A DNA stretch of 64,000 nucleotides from Hymenobacter busanensis (lineage in GTDB: Bacteria; Bacteroidota; Bacteroidia; Cytophagales; Hymenobacteraceae): positions 516,107 to 580,106 of the forward strand of contig NZ_VTWU01000004.1 of assembly GCF_008727865.1 (NCBI RefSeq), read 5' to 3'. This document shows positions 25,750 to 34,358 of this stretch, piece after piece. Below the pieces are notes generated by a model. The model was not told the origin of the DNA. It saw nothing but the letters and a program-made list of their open reading frames with translations, and made no database searches. Position numbers and translations under genes: made by a program. The stretch's first letter is position 1; each line of letters starts with the position of its first letter.

Positions 25750-26031
25750 ATGAACACCAAGCCCCAGTTTGCGCCCGACGAAGACGTTCTGCTGCTCGAA
25801 GAAACCACCGACCTGCGCGATTTGGTCGTGTACAACGACGACGTGAACACCTTCGACCACGTCATCCGTACCCTCATCGACGTGTGCGGCCACGAGCCCG
25901 AGCAGGCCGAGCAGTGCACCCTGCTCATCCACTACAAAGGCCAGTGCGCCGTCAAGCTCGGCACCTACGACGAGCTGACCCCGCTCTGCTCCGCCATCCA
26001 CGACCGCGGCATCTCGGCCGACGTAGTGTAA
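25750..26031 (+). CDS. clpS: ATP-dependent Clp protease adaptor ClpS
   Basis: A 93-residue adaptor. The ClpS core is clear: VVYNDDVNTFDHVI (the NDD/FDHV motif binding N-degrons), a middle helix with EQAEQCTLLIHYKGQ and the end of the fold as VKLGTYDEL. ClpS delivers proteins with bulky N-terminal residues to ClpAP for degradation. The ATG at 25750 gives a short acidic extension before the core. It precedes recR, but palindrome and flank sequence fill the 118-base gap, and co-transcription is possible yet unproven. Confidence 0.94.
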   Translation: MNTKPQFAPDEDVLLLEETTDLRDLVVYNDDVNTFDHVIRTLIDVCGHEPEQAEQCTLLIHYKGQCAVKLGTYDELTPLCSAIHDRGISADVV

Positions 26032-26042
26032 AGAATGAGGCG

Positions 26043-26143
26043 AAATGTGAAAATGTGCGGAATGTGGAAATGAATGCTTCGGCTTCAGCCTGCCTCACCT
26101 CATTTATCACATTCATTCACATTCTGCACATTTTCCACATTAG
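26043..26143. repeat. Imperfect palindrome filling the clpS-recR gap
   Basis: AAATGTGAAAATGTGCGG (26043-26060) and onward to 26076 pairs imperfectly with the complement at 26111-26143, centred on a GCTTCGGC turn. It ends six bases before the recR ATG, so it overlaps any ribosome-binding site. It is AT-rich and shares no sequence with palindromes a-f. Confidence 0.7.
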
Positions 26144-26149
26144 CCTTTG

Positions 26150-26764
26150 ATGGAATTTCCCTCCAAACTCATTGAAAACGCAGTCGGCGAGCTGGCCAAG
26201 CTGCCGGGCATCGGCCGCAAAACGGCCTTGCGTCTGGCGCTGCACCTGCTAAAGGCCGAAACCGAAACCACCAGCAGCCTGGCCGAAGCCTTGGCCAAGA
26301 TGCGCTACGACATCCGCTACTGCGCCACCTGCTACAACATTTCCGACACCGAGGAGTGCTCGATTTGCGCCAACCCGCTGCGCGACCGTAGCACCGTGTG
26401 CGTGGTGTCCGACATCCGCGACGTTATTGCCATCGAAAACACGGGGCAGTACCAAGGCGTGTACCATGTGCTCGGCGGCGTTATTTCCCCCATCGAAGGC
26501 ATTGGCCCGGCCGATTTGCACATCGAGCCCCTCGTCGACCGCATGAAAGGGCAGGAGAGCGAAGTGAAGGAAGTCATTCTTGCCATCAGCCCCACGATGG
26601 AAGGCGACACCACCGCGTTTTACCTCACGCGTCGCCTGCGCGAGTTTCCCGACGTGCACATCAGCAGCATTGCCCGCGGCATTCCGGTGGGCGGTGAGCT
26701 GGAGTACGCCGACGAAATTACCCTCGGCCGCTCCATTGTGGAGCGTCAGCGGCAAAACCGTTAA
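26150..26764 (+). CDS. recR: Recombination mediator protein RecR
   Basis: A 204-residue protein of normal RecR length. The helix-hairpin-helix is seen as [16 protein letters not shown], the four-cysteine zinc element as [16 protein letters not shown], and the Toprim domain as [17 protein letters not shown] and [15 protein letters not shown]. RecR works with RecF and RecO to load RecA at gaps; the partners are not in this window. The ATG at 26150 is chosen over the TTG directly before it. Confidence 0.96.
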   Translation: MEFPSKLIENAVGELAKLPGIGRKTALRLALHLLKAETETTSSLAEALAKMRYDIRYCATCYNISDTEECSICANPLRDRSTVCVVSDIRDVIAIENTGQYQGVYHVLGGVISPIEGIGPADLHIEPLVDRMKGQESEVKEVILAISPTMEGDTTAFYLTRRLREFPDVHISSIARGIPVGGELEYADEITLGRSIVERQRQNR

Positions 26765-26770
26765 ATGAGC

Positions 26771-26825
26771 TGTTAGCTAATGGCTATTGGCTGTTGGCTT
26801 GGGTTCGAAAGCCAATAGCTAACGA
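26771..26825. repeat. Small palindrome after recR
   Basis: GTTAGCTAATGGCTATTGGC (from 26769) pairs with AGCCAATAGCTAAC (26811-26824), leaving a GTTGGCTTGGGTTCGAA centre. Such GCTATTGGC words are common filler repeats in Bacteroidota genomes. Confidence 0.65.
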
Positions 26826-26832
26826 CTTCTTC

Positions 26833-26868
26833 AAAAAGCGCCCCGGCCGAACCGCCGGGGCGCTTTTT
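26833..26868 (+). terminator. Rho-independent terminator after recR
   Basis: Perfect 15-base arms AAAAAGCGCCCCGGC (26833-26847) and its complement (26854-26868) end in five T, with more T after one G and C. It separates recR from aspA. Confidence 0.85.
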
Positions 26869-26940
26869 GCTTTATTGCGCGGCGTTTCGACCCCAACCTT
26901 TCGTTTCCGTAGAAGAAGCCCAACCACACTGTTTCCCTGT

Positions 26941-28389
26941 ATGCAGCCGTCCCCCGTTGCCACGTCTACCCCGTCGGGCACACCGACCACCTCGCGCCTC
27001 GAACACGATTTCCTGGGTGAGCGGAGCATTTCCGACCAGTATTACTACGGCATCCAGACGCTGCGGGCGCTCGAAAACTTCACTATCACCGGCATTCCGC
27101 TGCGCGCCGAGCCGCTGTTTGTGGAGGCGCTGGCCGACGTGAAAAAAGCCGCCGCCCTGGCCAACCGCGACCTGGGCGTGCTCGACCCCAAACTGGCCGG
27201 CTACATTGCCCAGGCCTGCGACCGGGTGGCTACCGGCGAGTTCGACAACCAGTTTCTGACCGACATGATTCAGGGCGGGGCCGGTACGTCGGTGAACATG
27301 AACGCCAACGAGGTTATTGCCAACGTGGCCCTGGAGCTGATGGGCCGCCGCAAGGGCGAGTACGACTTTTGCCACCCCAACAACCACGTCAACTGCTCGC
27401 AAAGCACCAACGACGCCTATCCCACGGCCTTTCGCATTGCGCTGAACAAGAAGCTGGTGGGTTACCGCGAGTCGCTGGCTATGCTGGCCGATTCCTTTGC
27501 CGCCAAAGGCGAGGAGTTTCGGAACGTGCTGAAAATGGGGCGCACGCAGCTGCAGGACGCCGTGCCCATGAGCATGGGCGACGAGTTTCACGCCTTCGCC
27601 ACCAACCTGCGCGAGGAGCTGCTGCGCATCGACGACAGCCGCAACCTGATTCGCGAAATCAACATGGGCGCCACCGCCATCGGCACGCAGGTAAACGCGC
27701 CCGACGGCTACGCCAACCTGGTGACCAAGTACCTGCGCGACATCACCGGCCTCGACCTGCTGCTGGCCGGCGACCTGATTGAAGCCACCTACGACACCGG
27801 CGCCTACGTGCAGCTCTCGGGCGTGCTCAAGCGCACGGCCGTGAAGCTCTCCAAGATCTGCAACGACTTGCGCCTGCTTTCCTCGGGCCCGCGCGCCGGC
27901 TTGTTCGAAATCAACCTGCCGCCCTTGCAGCCCGGCTCCAGCATCATGCCCGGCAAGGTGAACCCCGTCGTGCCCGAGGTAGTCAACCAGACCGCGTTCT
28001 ACGTCATCGGTGCCGACCTCACTGTGACCATGGCGGCCGAAGCCGGCCAACTGCAGCTGAACGTGATGGAGCCGGTCATCAGCTTTGCCCTCTTCACCAG
28101 CATCAGCTACATGACGCGTGCCTGCCACACGCTGCGCGAAAAGTGCGTGGTGGGCATCACCGCCAACGCCAAGCACGCCGAAGACATGGTGCGCAACAGC
28201 ATCGGCATCGTCACGCAGCTCAACCCCGTGCTCGGCTACGAAACCACGGCTAGCATTGCCAAAGAGGCGCTGCAAACGGGCAAATCGGTCCACCAGATTG
28301 CGGTGGAAGAGCGGAAGCTGCTCACCGAAGCCAAGTGGAACGAGATTTTCACGTTCGAAAACCTGATTCGGCCGCACTTCATTCAGTAG
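26941..28389 (+). CDS. aspA: Aspartate ammonia-lyase (aspartase)
   Basis: A 482-residue enzyme of the fumarase/aspartase superfamily. The signature GSSIMPGKVNP lies at about 331-341, and the aspartase-type N-terminus EHDFLGERSI...YYGIQTLRALENF separates it from FumC. The other two conserved regions are also visible: GGAGTSVNMNANEVIAN and GRTQLQDAVPMSMG. It converts aspartate to fumarate and ammonia in the cytoplasm. The open frame upstream of 26941 crosses the recR terminator and is not coding. RAYT-type hairpin copy 1 follows 20 bases after the stop. Confidence 0.92.
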   Translation: MQPSPVATSTPSGTPTTSRLEHDFLGERSISDQYYYGIQTLRALENFTITGIPLRAEPLFVEALADVKKAAALANRDLGVLDPKLAGYIAQACDRVATGEFDNQFLTDMIQGGAGTSVNMNANEVIANVALELMGRRKGEYDFCHPNNHVNCSQSTNDAYPTAFRIALNKKLVGYRESLAMLADSFAAKGEEFRNVLKMGRTQLQDAVPMSMGDEFHAFATNLREELLRIDDSRNLIREINMGATAIGTQVNAPDGYANLVTKYLRDITGLDLLLAGDLIEATYDTGAYVQLSGVLKRTAVKLSKICNDLRLLSSGPRAGLFEINLPPLQPGSSIMPGKVNPVVPEVVNQTAFYVIGADLTVTMAAEAGQLQLNVMEPVISFALFTSISYMTRACHTLREKCVVGITANAKHAEDMVRNSIGIVTQLNPVLGYETTASIAKEALQTGKSVHQIAVEERKLLTEAKWNEIFTFENLIRPHFIQ

Positions 28390-28409
28390 CGTTCAAGCAA
28401 ACCGCCGAA

Positions 28410-28448
28410 GTAGTACTACGACTCCAAGTCGTAGTACCACTATCGTTG
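28410..28448 (+). repeat. RAYT-associated REP-like hairpin, copy 1
   Basis: Arms GTAGTACTACGACT (28410-28423) and AGTCGTAGTACCAC (28427-28440), with one mismatch and loop CCA, are followed by the flank TATCGTTG (28441-28448). It lies between aspA and the glycosyltransferase gene. The stem and the flank match those beside the RAYT gene at 43-44 kb. Confidence 0.9.
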
Positions 28449-28576
28449 CTGGCGTTGGGCGGTCCAGGCCACCAGCGTACGAGCACCACTCCGTTGCTGC
28501 GGAGGTTGCACAGGCGAAATGGGGTGAGGGTTTCGTTGCGTAACTTTCGCAGCCCCTCGCGCTCCTGATTTTGCCC

Positions 28577-30559
28577 GTGCCCGCTTCTGCCGTCAAGCTT
28601 TCCGTCGTCATCGTCAACTACAACGTCTGCTACTTTCTGGAGCAGACCTTGCTGTCGGTGCGGCGGGCGGTGGAAAAGCTGGGTGCCCCGGCCGAGGTGT
28701 GGGTGGTCGACAACAACTCCGTCGACGGCTCGGTGGCGATGGTGCGGGAGCGGTTTCCCGAGGTGCGCCTGATTGCCAACCGCGACAACCCGGGTTTCTC
28801 GAAGGCCAACAACCAAGCCATTCGTGAATCGCGAGGCGAGCATGTGCTGCTGCTGAACCCCGATACGGTGGTGGAAGAAGATACCTTCCGCCTGTGCTGC
28901 GCGTTTATGGACGCGCACCCCGATTGCGGCGGCCTAGGCGTGAAAATGCTCGACGGCCAGGGCAAGTTTCTGCCCGAGAGCAAGCGCGGGCTGCCCACGC
29001 CGTGGGTGGCGTTCTACAAGGTGTTCGGGCTGGCGGCGCTGTTTCCCAAGTCGCGCACCTTCGGCCGCTACCACCTCGGCTTCCTCGACAACGACCAGAC
29101 CCACGAGATTGAGGTGCTCAGCGGCGCGTTCATGCTCATGCGCCGCGCCGCTTTAAACCAGGTCGGCTTGCTCGACGAAGATTACTTCATGTACGGCGAG
29201 GATATCGACCTCTCGTACCGGCTCACCCAGGGCGGCTGGAAAAACTACTACTTCCCCGGCACCCGCATCATTCACTACAAGGGCGAAAGCACCAAGCGCA
29301 CGAGCGTGAACTACGTGTTCGTGTTCTACCGCGCCATGGTCATTTTCGCCCGCAAGCACTTTGCGCCGCAGCGGGCCGGGTGGTTTGCGCTGCTGATTAA
29401 CGGCGCCATCTGGTTTCGGGCGGGCGTGGCGGTGGTGCGCCGCTTCTGGGACCAGGCCTGGCCGGTGCTGCTCGATGCGCTCATCATTTTCGCGGGCATG
29501 TACTTCCTCAAGCACTATTGGGAAGTCAACCACAAGTTTGTGCGCACGGCCTATCCGCCGCAGTACATGCTGGTGGCGGTGCCGGCCTACATTGCCATTT
29601 GGCTGGGCAGCGCCTGGCTCAGCGGCGCCTACGACGACCCGCCCAAAACCGCCCGCCTCGTGCGCGGCGTGGCCGTGGGCACCATCCTCATTTCGGCCGT
29701 TTCCAACTTCCTCGACGCCTGGCGCTTCTCCAAGGCGCTCATTGTGCTCGGCGGCGGCTGGGCCATTGTGGCCATGGTGGCGCGGCGCCTGCTCACGCAC
29801 TTCCTGCGCTACCGCGACCTGAACCTCTCGGAGCGGCGCCAGAAAAACATTGCCATTGTCGGCTCGCCGGCCGAAAGCCGCCGCGTGCGCGCCCTGCTGG
29901 AGCAAGCCGCCGTGCAGGCCCGCATCATCGGCTACGTGAGCCCCGGCCCCGTGCCCGCCGGTGAGGCCGACGACCAGCTCGGCGAAGTGCGCCAGCTCGA
30001 CGAAATCCTGCGCATCTACGCCATCGACGAGCTGATTTTCTGCGGCAAAGACCTCTCTGCCAACCGCATCATTTCGCTGATGGTGGACGAGCAGGAGCGG
30101 TTTCCCCACGTAGCCTTCAAAATTCTGCCCGAAGACAGCCAGTACATCATCGGCTCGTCTTCGAAAGATTCGCCCGGCGACTACTACGCCCTCGACATCG
30201 AGTTGAACCTCTACAAGCCCCAGCAGCGCCGCAACAAGCGCATTCTGGACGTGCTGCTGAGCCTGGGCCTGCTGGCAGCTGCGCCGCTGCTCATCTGGCC
30301 GATCGATAGGAAAGCCGGCTTCTTCGGCAACGCGCTCAACGTGCTATTGGGCCGGCGCACCTGGGTAGGCCTGCGCCACACCACCACGCCCGAGCGCGCC
30401 CCTCGTGCTGTGCTGTCGCCCGCCGACCACGTGGCAGCCAACACGCCGCTGACCGAGGCAACGCGCCGCCGCTTGGAAGTGCTCTACGCTAAGGATTACG
30501 AGCCGGCCACCGATTTTGCGCTGGTGCTGCGCAACCTGCGCCGGCTGGGGCAGGAGTAA
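28577..30559 (+). CDS. Glycosyltransferase family 2 fused to a polyprenyl-P sugar transferase-like C-terminus
   Basis: About 660 residues. Residues 1-250 form a GT2 domain: LSVVIVNYNVC at the start, NRDNPGFSKANNQA, LLLNPDTVVEEDT and GEDIDLSYRL. Hydrophobic segments follow (about 280-420). Next is a nucleotide-binding-like domain (NIAIVGSPAESRRVRALLEQ, then IDELIFCGKD) as in the N-terminal half of WcaJ/PssY-type enzymes, and then a short piece resembling the start of their catalytic domain (RRNKRILDVLLSLG and GRRTWVGL) without its core. It probably adds a sugar in polysaccharide assembly. No ATG fits: GTG at 28577 or TTG at 28571 must start it. Confidence 0.78.
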   Translation: MPASAVKLSVVIVNYNVCYFLEQTLLSVRRAVEKLGAPAEVWVVDNNSVDGSVAMVRERFPEVRLIANRDNPGFSKANNQAIRESRGEHVLLLNPDTVVEEDTFRLCCAFMDAHPDCGGLGVKMLDGQGKFLPESKRGLPTPWVAFYKVFGLAALFPKSRTFGRYHLGFLDNDQTHEIEVLSGAFMLMRRAALNQVGLLDEDYFMYGEDIDLSYRLTQGGWKNYYFPGTRIIHYKGESTKRTSVNYVFVFYRAMVIFARKHFAPQRAGWFALLINGAIWFRAGVAVVRRFWDQAWPVLLDALIIFAGMYFLKHYWEVNHKFVRTAYPPQYMLVAVPAYIAIWLGSAWLSGAYDDPPKTARLVRGVAVGTILISAVSNFLDAWRFSKALIVLGGGWAIVAMVARRLLTHFLRYRDLNLSERRQKNIAIVGSPAESRRVRALLEQAAVQARIIGYVSPGPVPAGEADDQLGEVRQLDEILRIYAIDELIFCGKDLSANRIISLMVDEQERFPHVAFKILPEDSQYIIGSSSKDSPGDYYALDIELNLYKPQQRRNKRILDVLLSLGLLAAAPLLIWPIDRKAGFFGNALNVLLGRRTWVGLRHTTTPERAPRAVLSPADHVAANTPLTEATRRRLEVLYAKDYEPATDFALVLRNLRRLGQE

Positions 30560-30576
30560 TAGATAAAAGAATACTG

Positions 30577-31203
30577 GTGAAAAAAGAACTGCGTAATATT
30601 TTATTGGATGCCCTTGCGGTAGACATGAGTGCGCAAGGCTACGTTCTTAATAAGTCTCGCGCTGAATTTACTAAGCGAAGCTCTGACGGATGGAATAAAT
30701 TTCAATTGTTATTCTTAGATCGGGCAACACACTGGGAAATAGTACCAGGACTGCTAATTCGCAAAAATCAAGTCGAAGACATATACCACAAGGCTTCATA
30801 TTACGAGAAGAATTATCAGAAATTCACGCCTACTATTGGTATTTTGGTTGAGAACTATACAGGTACAAGCATTGATAGTCGGCGGGAATTAAGAAAGCCA
30901 ACTGATGTAGAGCCTTGTATTGGTGAGTTGCTACAACAGTTTAATGCAGTGGCTTTGCCTTTCTATGAGAGGTTTGCTAGTATAAAGGTGCTCGAGTCAG
31001 AAATAAACGATCAAAATTCAAGTGGTTCATTGATAACCGGCCCAATTAGAAAAGGTAGTTTGGGGGTTATTCTGGCTTCACTTGTAAATAATCCCGATTA
31101 CGAGATGTTGAAAGAGAAGTATCGTGAATATTATAATCGTTTCAGTGAAGGATTTTACCTGCGTGAGTATGAGGGTGTATTAAAGGTTTTGGAGAGTAGT
31201 TAA
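30577..31203 (+). CDS. AT-rich orphan gene, unknown function
   Basis: A 208-residue soluble protein that starts at GTG 30577, 17 bases after the glycosyltransferase stop. Its base composition stands apart: sampled 60-base lines are 35-40% GC against about 62% just upstream. It is rich in Lys, Glu, Asn and Tyr. The N-terminal part (MKKELRNILLDALAVDM; GYVLNKSRAEFTKRSSDG) and WNKFQLLFLDR look like a DUF4304-type fold, but I am not sure of that. No signal peptide or membrane segment is present. The composition suggests recent transfer. Confidence 0.75.
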   Translation: MKKELRNILLDALAVDMSAQGYVLNKSRAEFTKRSSDGWNKFQLLFLDRATHWEIVPGLLIRKNQVEDIYHKASYYEKNYQKFTPTIGILVENYTGTSIDSRRELRKPTDVEPCIGELLQQFNAVALPFYERFASIKVLESEINDQNSSGSLITGPIRKGSLGVILASLVNNPDYEMLKEKYREYYNRFSEGFYLREYEGVLKVLESS

Positions 31204-31286
31204 AAATGGTGACAAGCTTGAACGAATGTTGAAGGACAAGCTATGAAATATAATTCATGCTTATAGGATGGCGCGTCGGTACTGTG

Positions 31287-31319
31287 TTGCCTTGGTCCGC
31301 CGGCATCTGCGTATTTTTG
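31287..31319 (+). promoter_or_regulatory. Likely promoter of the aminotransferase gene
   Basis: TATTTTTG at 31312-31319 fits the Bacteroidota -7 box, with TTG at 31287-31289 (22 bases away). A second TTG at 31292 would leave only 17. Initiation would fall about 40 bases before the ATG at 31364. Confidence 0.45.
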
Positions 31320-31363
31320 CAGTCTTTCCCCTCTGTTTCCCCAACCCAGCCCTGTTTCCCCTT

Positions 31364-32584
31364 ATGTCTACCGCTGCCGCGCTTGCCCCGTTGGTTCTTT
31401 CCGACCGCATCAATGCCATGCAGGAGTCCCAAACCATTGGCATGGCCAAAAAGGCCCGCGAGCTGGCGGCCCAGGGCATCGACGTTATCAGCCTGAGCTT
31501 CGGCGAGCCTGATTTTCAGACTCCGCAGTACATCAAGGACGCCGCCAAGAAGGCCCTCGACGAAGGCTACACTTTCTACACACCCGTGCCCGGCTACCCC
31601 GAGCTGCGCCAGGCCATTGCCGACAAGCTCAAGCGCGAAAACCACCTCGACTACAAGCCCGAAAACATTGTGGTGAGCACCGGCGCCAAGCAAGCCCTGG
31701 CCAACGCCGTGCTCAGCCTCGTGAACCCCGGCGACGAGGTCATCATTTTTTCGCCCTACTGGGTGAGCTACGAGGAGATGGTACGCCTGGCCGAAGGCGT
31801 TACGGTGCGCCTCGTCGGTTCGCTCGAAAACGACTACAAAGTGACGGCCGCGCAGCTGGCCGAGGCCATTACGCCCCGCACCAAACTGGTCATGTACTCG
31901 TCGCCGTGCAACCCCACGGGCGCGGTATGGTCGCGGGAGGAACTGGCGGCCATAGCCGAAGTGGTGGCCCAGCACCCGCAGGTATACGTGTTGGCCGACG
32001 AGATTTACGAGTACATTAACTTCGTGGGCGAGCATGCCAGCCTGGCCCAGTTTGATGTCGTGAAAGACCAGGTCATCACCGTCAACGGCTTCTCCAAAGG
32101 CTACGCCATGACGGGCTGGCGCATCGGTTACCTGGCGGCCCGCAAAGAAATTGCGGCCGCCTGCGAGAAGATGCAAAGCCAGATTACCTCGGCCACGTGC
32201 TCCATTACGCAGCGCGCCGGTTTAGCCGCGTTGCAGGGCGGCCGCAGCTCGGCCGACGAAATGGTAACCGCCTACCGCCGCCGCCGCGACCTGGTGCTGG
32301 GCATCGTGAAAGACATTCCCGGTCTGAAAACGCCCACGCCCGACGGCGCCTTCTACATCTTCCCCGACGTGTCGGCCTACTTCGGCAAAACCACGCCCAG
32401 CGGCGACACCATTCAGAACGCCAACGACCTGGCCATGTACCTGCTCAACGACGGCCACGTGGCAGCCGTCGACGGTGCCGCGTTCGGCGCGCCGCAGTGC
32501 CTGCGCTTCAGCACCGCCGCCGCCGACGAGAAGCTCACCGAGGCTTTCCGCCGCATCAAAGTGAGCCTCGCCAAGCTGGTGTAG
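31364..32584 (+). CDS. Pyridoxal phosphate-dependent aminotransferase, aspartate aminotransferase type
   Basis: A 406-residue fold type I aminotransferase. Family marks are LSFGEPDFQTP near residue 45, SSPCNPTGAVW, VLADEIYEYI and the PLP lysine in NGFSKGYAMTGWR (Lys around 245), with RFSTAAADEKL near the end holding the substrate-binding Arg. It resembles the AspC/AAT I-gamma group found in Bacteroidota, which transfers the amino group of aspartate to 2-oxoglutarate. The ATG at 31364 is used; a GTG/TTG frame extension to 31268 is non-coding by composition. Palindrome c follows its stop. Confidence 0.92.
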   Translation: MSTAAALAPLVLSDRINAMQESQTIGMAKKARELAAQGIDVISLSFGEPDFQTPQYIKDAAKKALDEGYTFYTPVPGYPELRQAIADKLKRENHLDYKPENIVVSTGAKQALANAVLSLVNPGDEVIIFSPYWVSYEEMVRLAEGVTVRLVGSLENDYKVTAAQLAEAITPRTKLVMYSSPCNPTGAVWSREELAAIAEVVAQHPQVYVLADEIYEYINFVGEHASLAQFDVVKDQVITVNGFSKGYAMTGWRIGYLAARKEIAAACEKMQSQITSATCSITQRAGLAALQGGRSSADEMVTAYRRRRDLVLGIVKDIPGLKTPTPDGAFYIFPDVSAYFGKTTPSGDTIQNANDLAMYLLNDGHVAAVDGAAFGAPQCLRFSTAAADEKLTEAFRRIKVSLAKLV

Positions 32585-32614
32585 AAACCTGCTCGTGTTC
32601 GAGCACAAGTAGAA

Positions 32615-32725
32615 CGTCATGCTGAGCGCAGCCGAAGCATCTCGCGTGTTTAGCTGGATTGTAAACTCTTCGTTGAACGAGGGAAGACCAGCACGCGAGA
32701 TGCTTCGCTTACGCTCAGCATGACG
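32615..32725. repeat. Long intergenic palindrome (copy c, GTCATGCTGAGC type)
   Basis: CGTCATGCTGAGCG (32615-32628) pairs with the complement ending at 32725; further in, GCATCTCGCGTG pairs with CACGCGAGATGC. The centre holds TCGTTGAACGA at 32670-32680, itself a small inverted repeat. It fills the gap between the aminotransferase and the DinB gene. The outer arms match copy d. Confidence 0.9.
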
Positions 32726-32760
32726 CCTGTATAAGCCGTTCTATTCGTTCTTTTGCCGCT

Positions 32761-33300
32761 ATGAACGAGCCCACCGACGAGCACCTGCGCTTTCCCATCG
32801 GCCGCGTGCAGCTGCCCGAGCAGCCGCTTTCCGCCGCTGAGCGCGCGGTCTACATTCAGCAGATTGCCGACTTGCCCGCGCAACTCACGGCCGCGGCCCG
32901 CGCCGCCGGCGGCGTACAACTGGAACAGCCTTACCGCCCCGGCGGCTGGAACGGCCGGCAGGTAATCCATCACCTGGCCGACATGCACCCGCTGCTCTAC
33001 GCCCGCTTCCGGCAGGCCCTGACCGAGGACGAACCCACCGTGCCCGTGTTTCAGGAAAGCGCCTGGGCCGAGCTGCCCGACGTAGCCGCCACGCCCGTTA
33101 CGGTGTCGTTGGCGCTGCTGGAGCAGGTGCACACGCGTTGGGTAGTGTTGATGCACCACCTGAGCGAGGCCCAGTGGCAGCGTCGCTTGTACCATCCGCG
33201 GTTGCAGCGCTGGTTCACGCTCGACCAGGCCTTGGTGCAGTACGCCTGGCACGGTCGGCACCACCTCGGGCACATCAAGCTACTCGCAACGGGCAACTGA
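32761..33300 (+). CDS. DinB superfamily / YfiT-like putative metal-dependent hydrolase
   Basis: A 179-residue four-helix protein of the DinB/YfiT type. The three metal-binding histidines of the family are visible in VIHHLADMHP and in WHGRHHLGHI near the C-terminus, and RFRQALTEDEPTVPVF matches the YfiT pattern. YfiT-type proteins bind nickel or zinc, and relatives transfer thiols such as bacillithiol. Start ATG at 32761, with palindrome c upstream. It lies 38 bases before the heptose kinase gene on the same strand. Confidence 0.85.
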   Translation: MNEPTDEHLRFPIGRVQLPEQPLSAAERAVYIQQIADLPAQLTAAARAAGGVQLEQPYRPGGWNGRQVIHHLADMHPLLYARFRQALTEDEPTVPVFQESAWAELPDVAATPVTVSLALLEQVHTRWVVLMHHLSEAQWQRRLYHPRLQRWFTLDQALVQYAWHGRHHLGHIKLLATGN

Positions 33301-33338
33301 CAATTACCTTTGCAGCCTTTCCTGCTCAGAACCCCGCA

Positions 33339-34346
33339 ATGCCCGCTGCTCCGCCCGCGCCCTCCACGCTGCCCGAACTTTTTGCCGCTTTCAACCGCCT
33401 GACCGTGCTCATCGTGGGCGACGTGATGGTGGACGCCTACGTGTGGGGCCGCGCCGCCCGCCTTTCGCCCGAAGCGCCGGTGCCCGTGGTGAACGTGACG
33501 CGCACCGAGCAGCGCCTCGGCGGGGCAGCCAACGTGGCCCTCAACATCCAAGCCCTGGGCGCCACGCCGCTGCTGTGCGCCGTCATCGGCACCGATGCCG
33601 GCGGCGACCAACTCCTGCACGAGCTGCATCAGCGCCAGCTTTCCGCCGACGGCCTCGTGCGCAGCGACGAGCGGCCGACCACCGTCAAGCAGCGCATTCT
33701 GGCCCACGGCCAGCAGCTACTGCGCATCGACTCGGAAGTGGAAACCGACCTGAGCGCCACGGAAGACGCCACGCTGAGCGAGGCCTACGAGCAACTGCTC
33801 GACCGCGCCGACGTGGTTATTTTCGAAGACTACGACAAGGGCGTGCTCAATGCCGACCGCATCGGCCGCTTCATTGCGCTGGCGCGGCAAAAGGGCATTC
33901 CCACCGTTGTCGACCCCAAAAAGCGCAACTTTCTGGCCTACCGCGGCTGCACGCTCTTCAAGCCCAACCTGAAAGAGCTGCGCGAAGGCCTGAAGCTGGA
34001 ATTTGCCGACGGCGACAACGCCGGCCTTGAGCACGCCGTGCAGCAGCTGCGCACGCACCTCTCGCCCGACATGGTGCTCGTCACGCTCTCCGAGCGCGGC
34101 GTGTTCTGCGACGCCGCTACTGGCCCCATCTACCTGCCCGCTCACGTGCGCGCCATTTCCGACGTATCGGGCGCCGGCGACACCGTTATCAGCATTGCTG
34201 CCCTGTGCGTGGCGCTAAATCTGGCCCCGGCCGCAATGGCCGGGCTGGCCAACCTGGGTGGCGGCCTCGTGTGCGAGCAAGTGGGCGTGGTGCCCATCGA
34301 GAAACAGCTCCTGCTCGCCGAAGCCGAAGCCGCCGAGGTGCTGTAA
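33339..34346 (+). CDS. PfkB-family sugar kinase, heptose 7-phosphate kinase (RfaE1/HldE-N) type
   Basis: A 335-residue PfkB kinase. The N-terminal signature VLIVGDVMVDAYVWGRAARL and RLGGAANVALNIQALG matches the heptose-7-phosphate kinase branch (RfaE1 or HldE N-domain). The catalytic region is DVSGAGDTVISI, with the anion-hole motif GAGD. The HldE-type adenylyltransferase domain is absent. It phosphorylates D-glycero-beta-D-manno-heptose 7-phosphate in the RfaE1 case, for lipopolysaccharide core synthesis. Start ATG 33339; a TACCTTTG box lies at 33305-33312. No other heptose gene is nearby, so the substrate is inferred from sequence only. Confidence 0.85.
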   Translation: MPAAPPAPSTLPELFAAFNRLTVLIVGDVMVDAYVWGRAARLSPEAPVPVVNVTRTEQRLGGAANVALNIQALGATPLLCAVIGTDAGGDQLLHELHQRQLSADGLVRSDERPTTVKQRILAHGQQLLRIDSEVETDLSATEDATLSEAYEQLLDRADVVIFEDYDKGVLNADRIGRFIALARQKGIPTVVDPKKRNFLAYRGCTLFKPNLKELREGLKLEFADGDNAGLEHAVQQLRTHLSPDMVLVTLSERGVFCDAATGPIYLPAHVRAISDVSGAGDTVISIAALCVALNLAPAAMAGLANLGGGLVCEQVGVVPIEKQLLLAEAEAAEVL

Positions 34347-34358
34347 GCTGAAAATGCC

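Noticed and set aside
23635..26031. Long plus-strand open frame of about 800 codons ending with clpS
   Set aside because: It mirrors the S9 peptidase gene in a GC-rich genome; its residues are His/Gly/Val-rich and have no family. Only the part from 25750 is ClpS.
32590..32605. TGCTCG/CGAGCA hairpin after the aminotransferase
   Set aside because: Six pairs and no T run; probably chance beside palindrome c.
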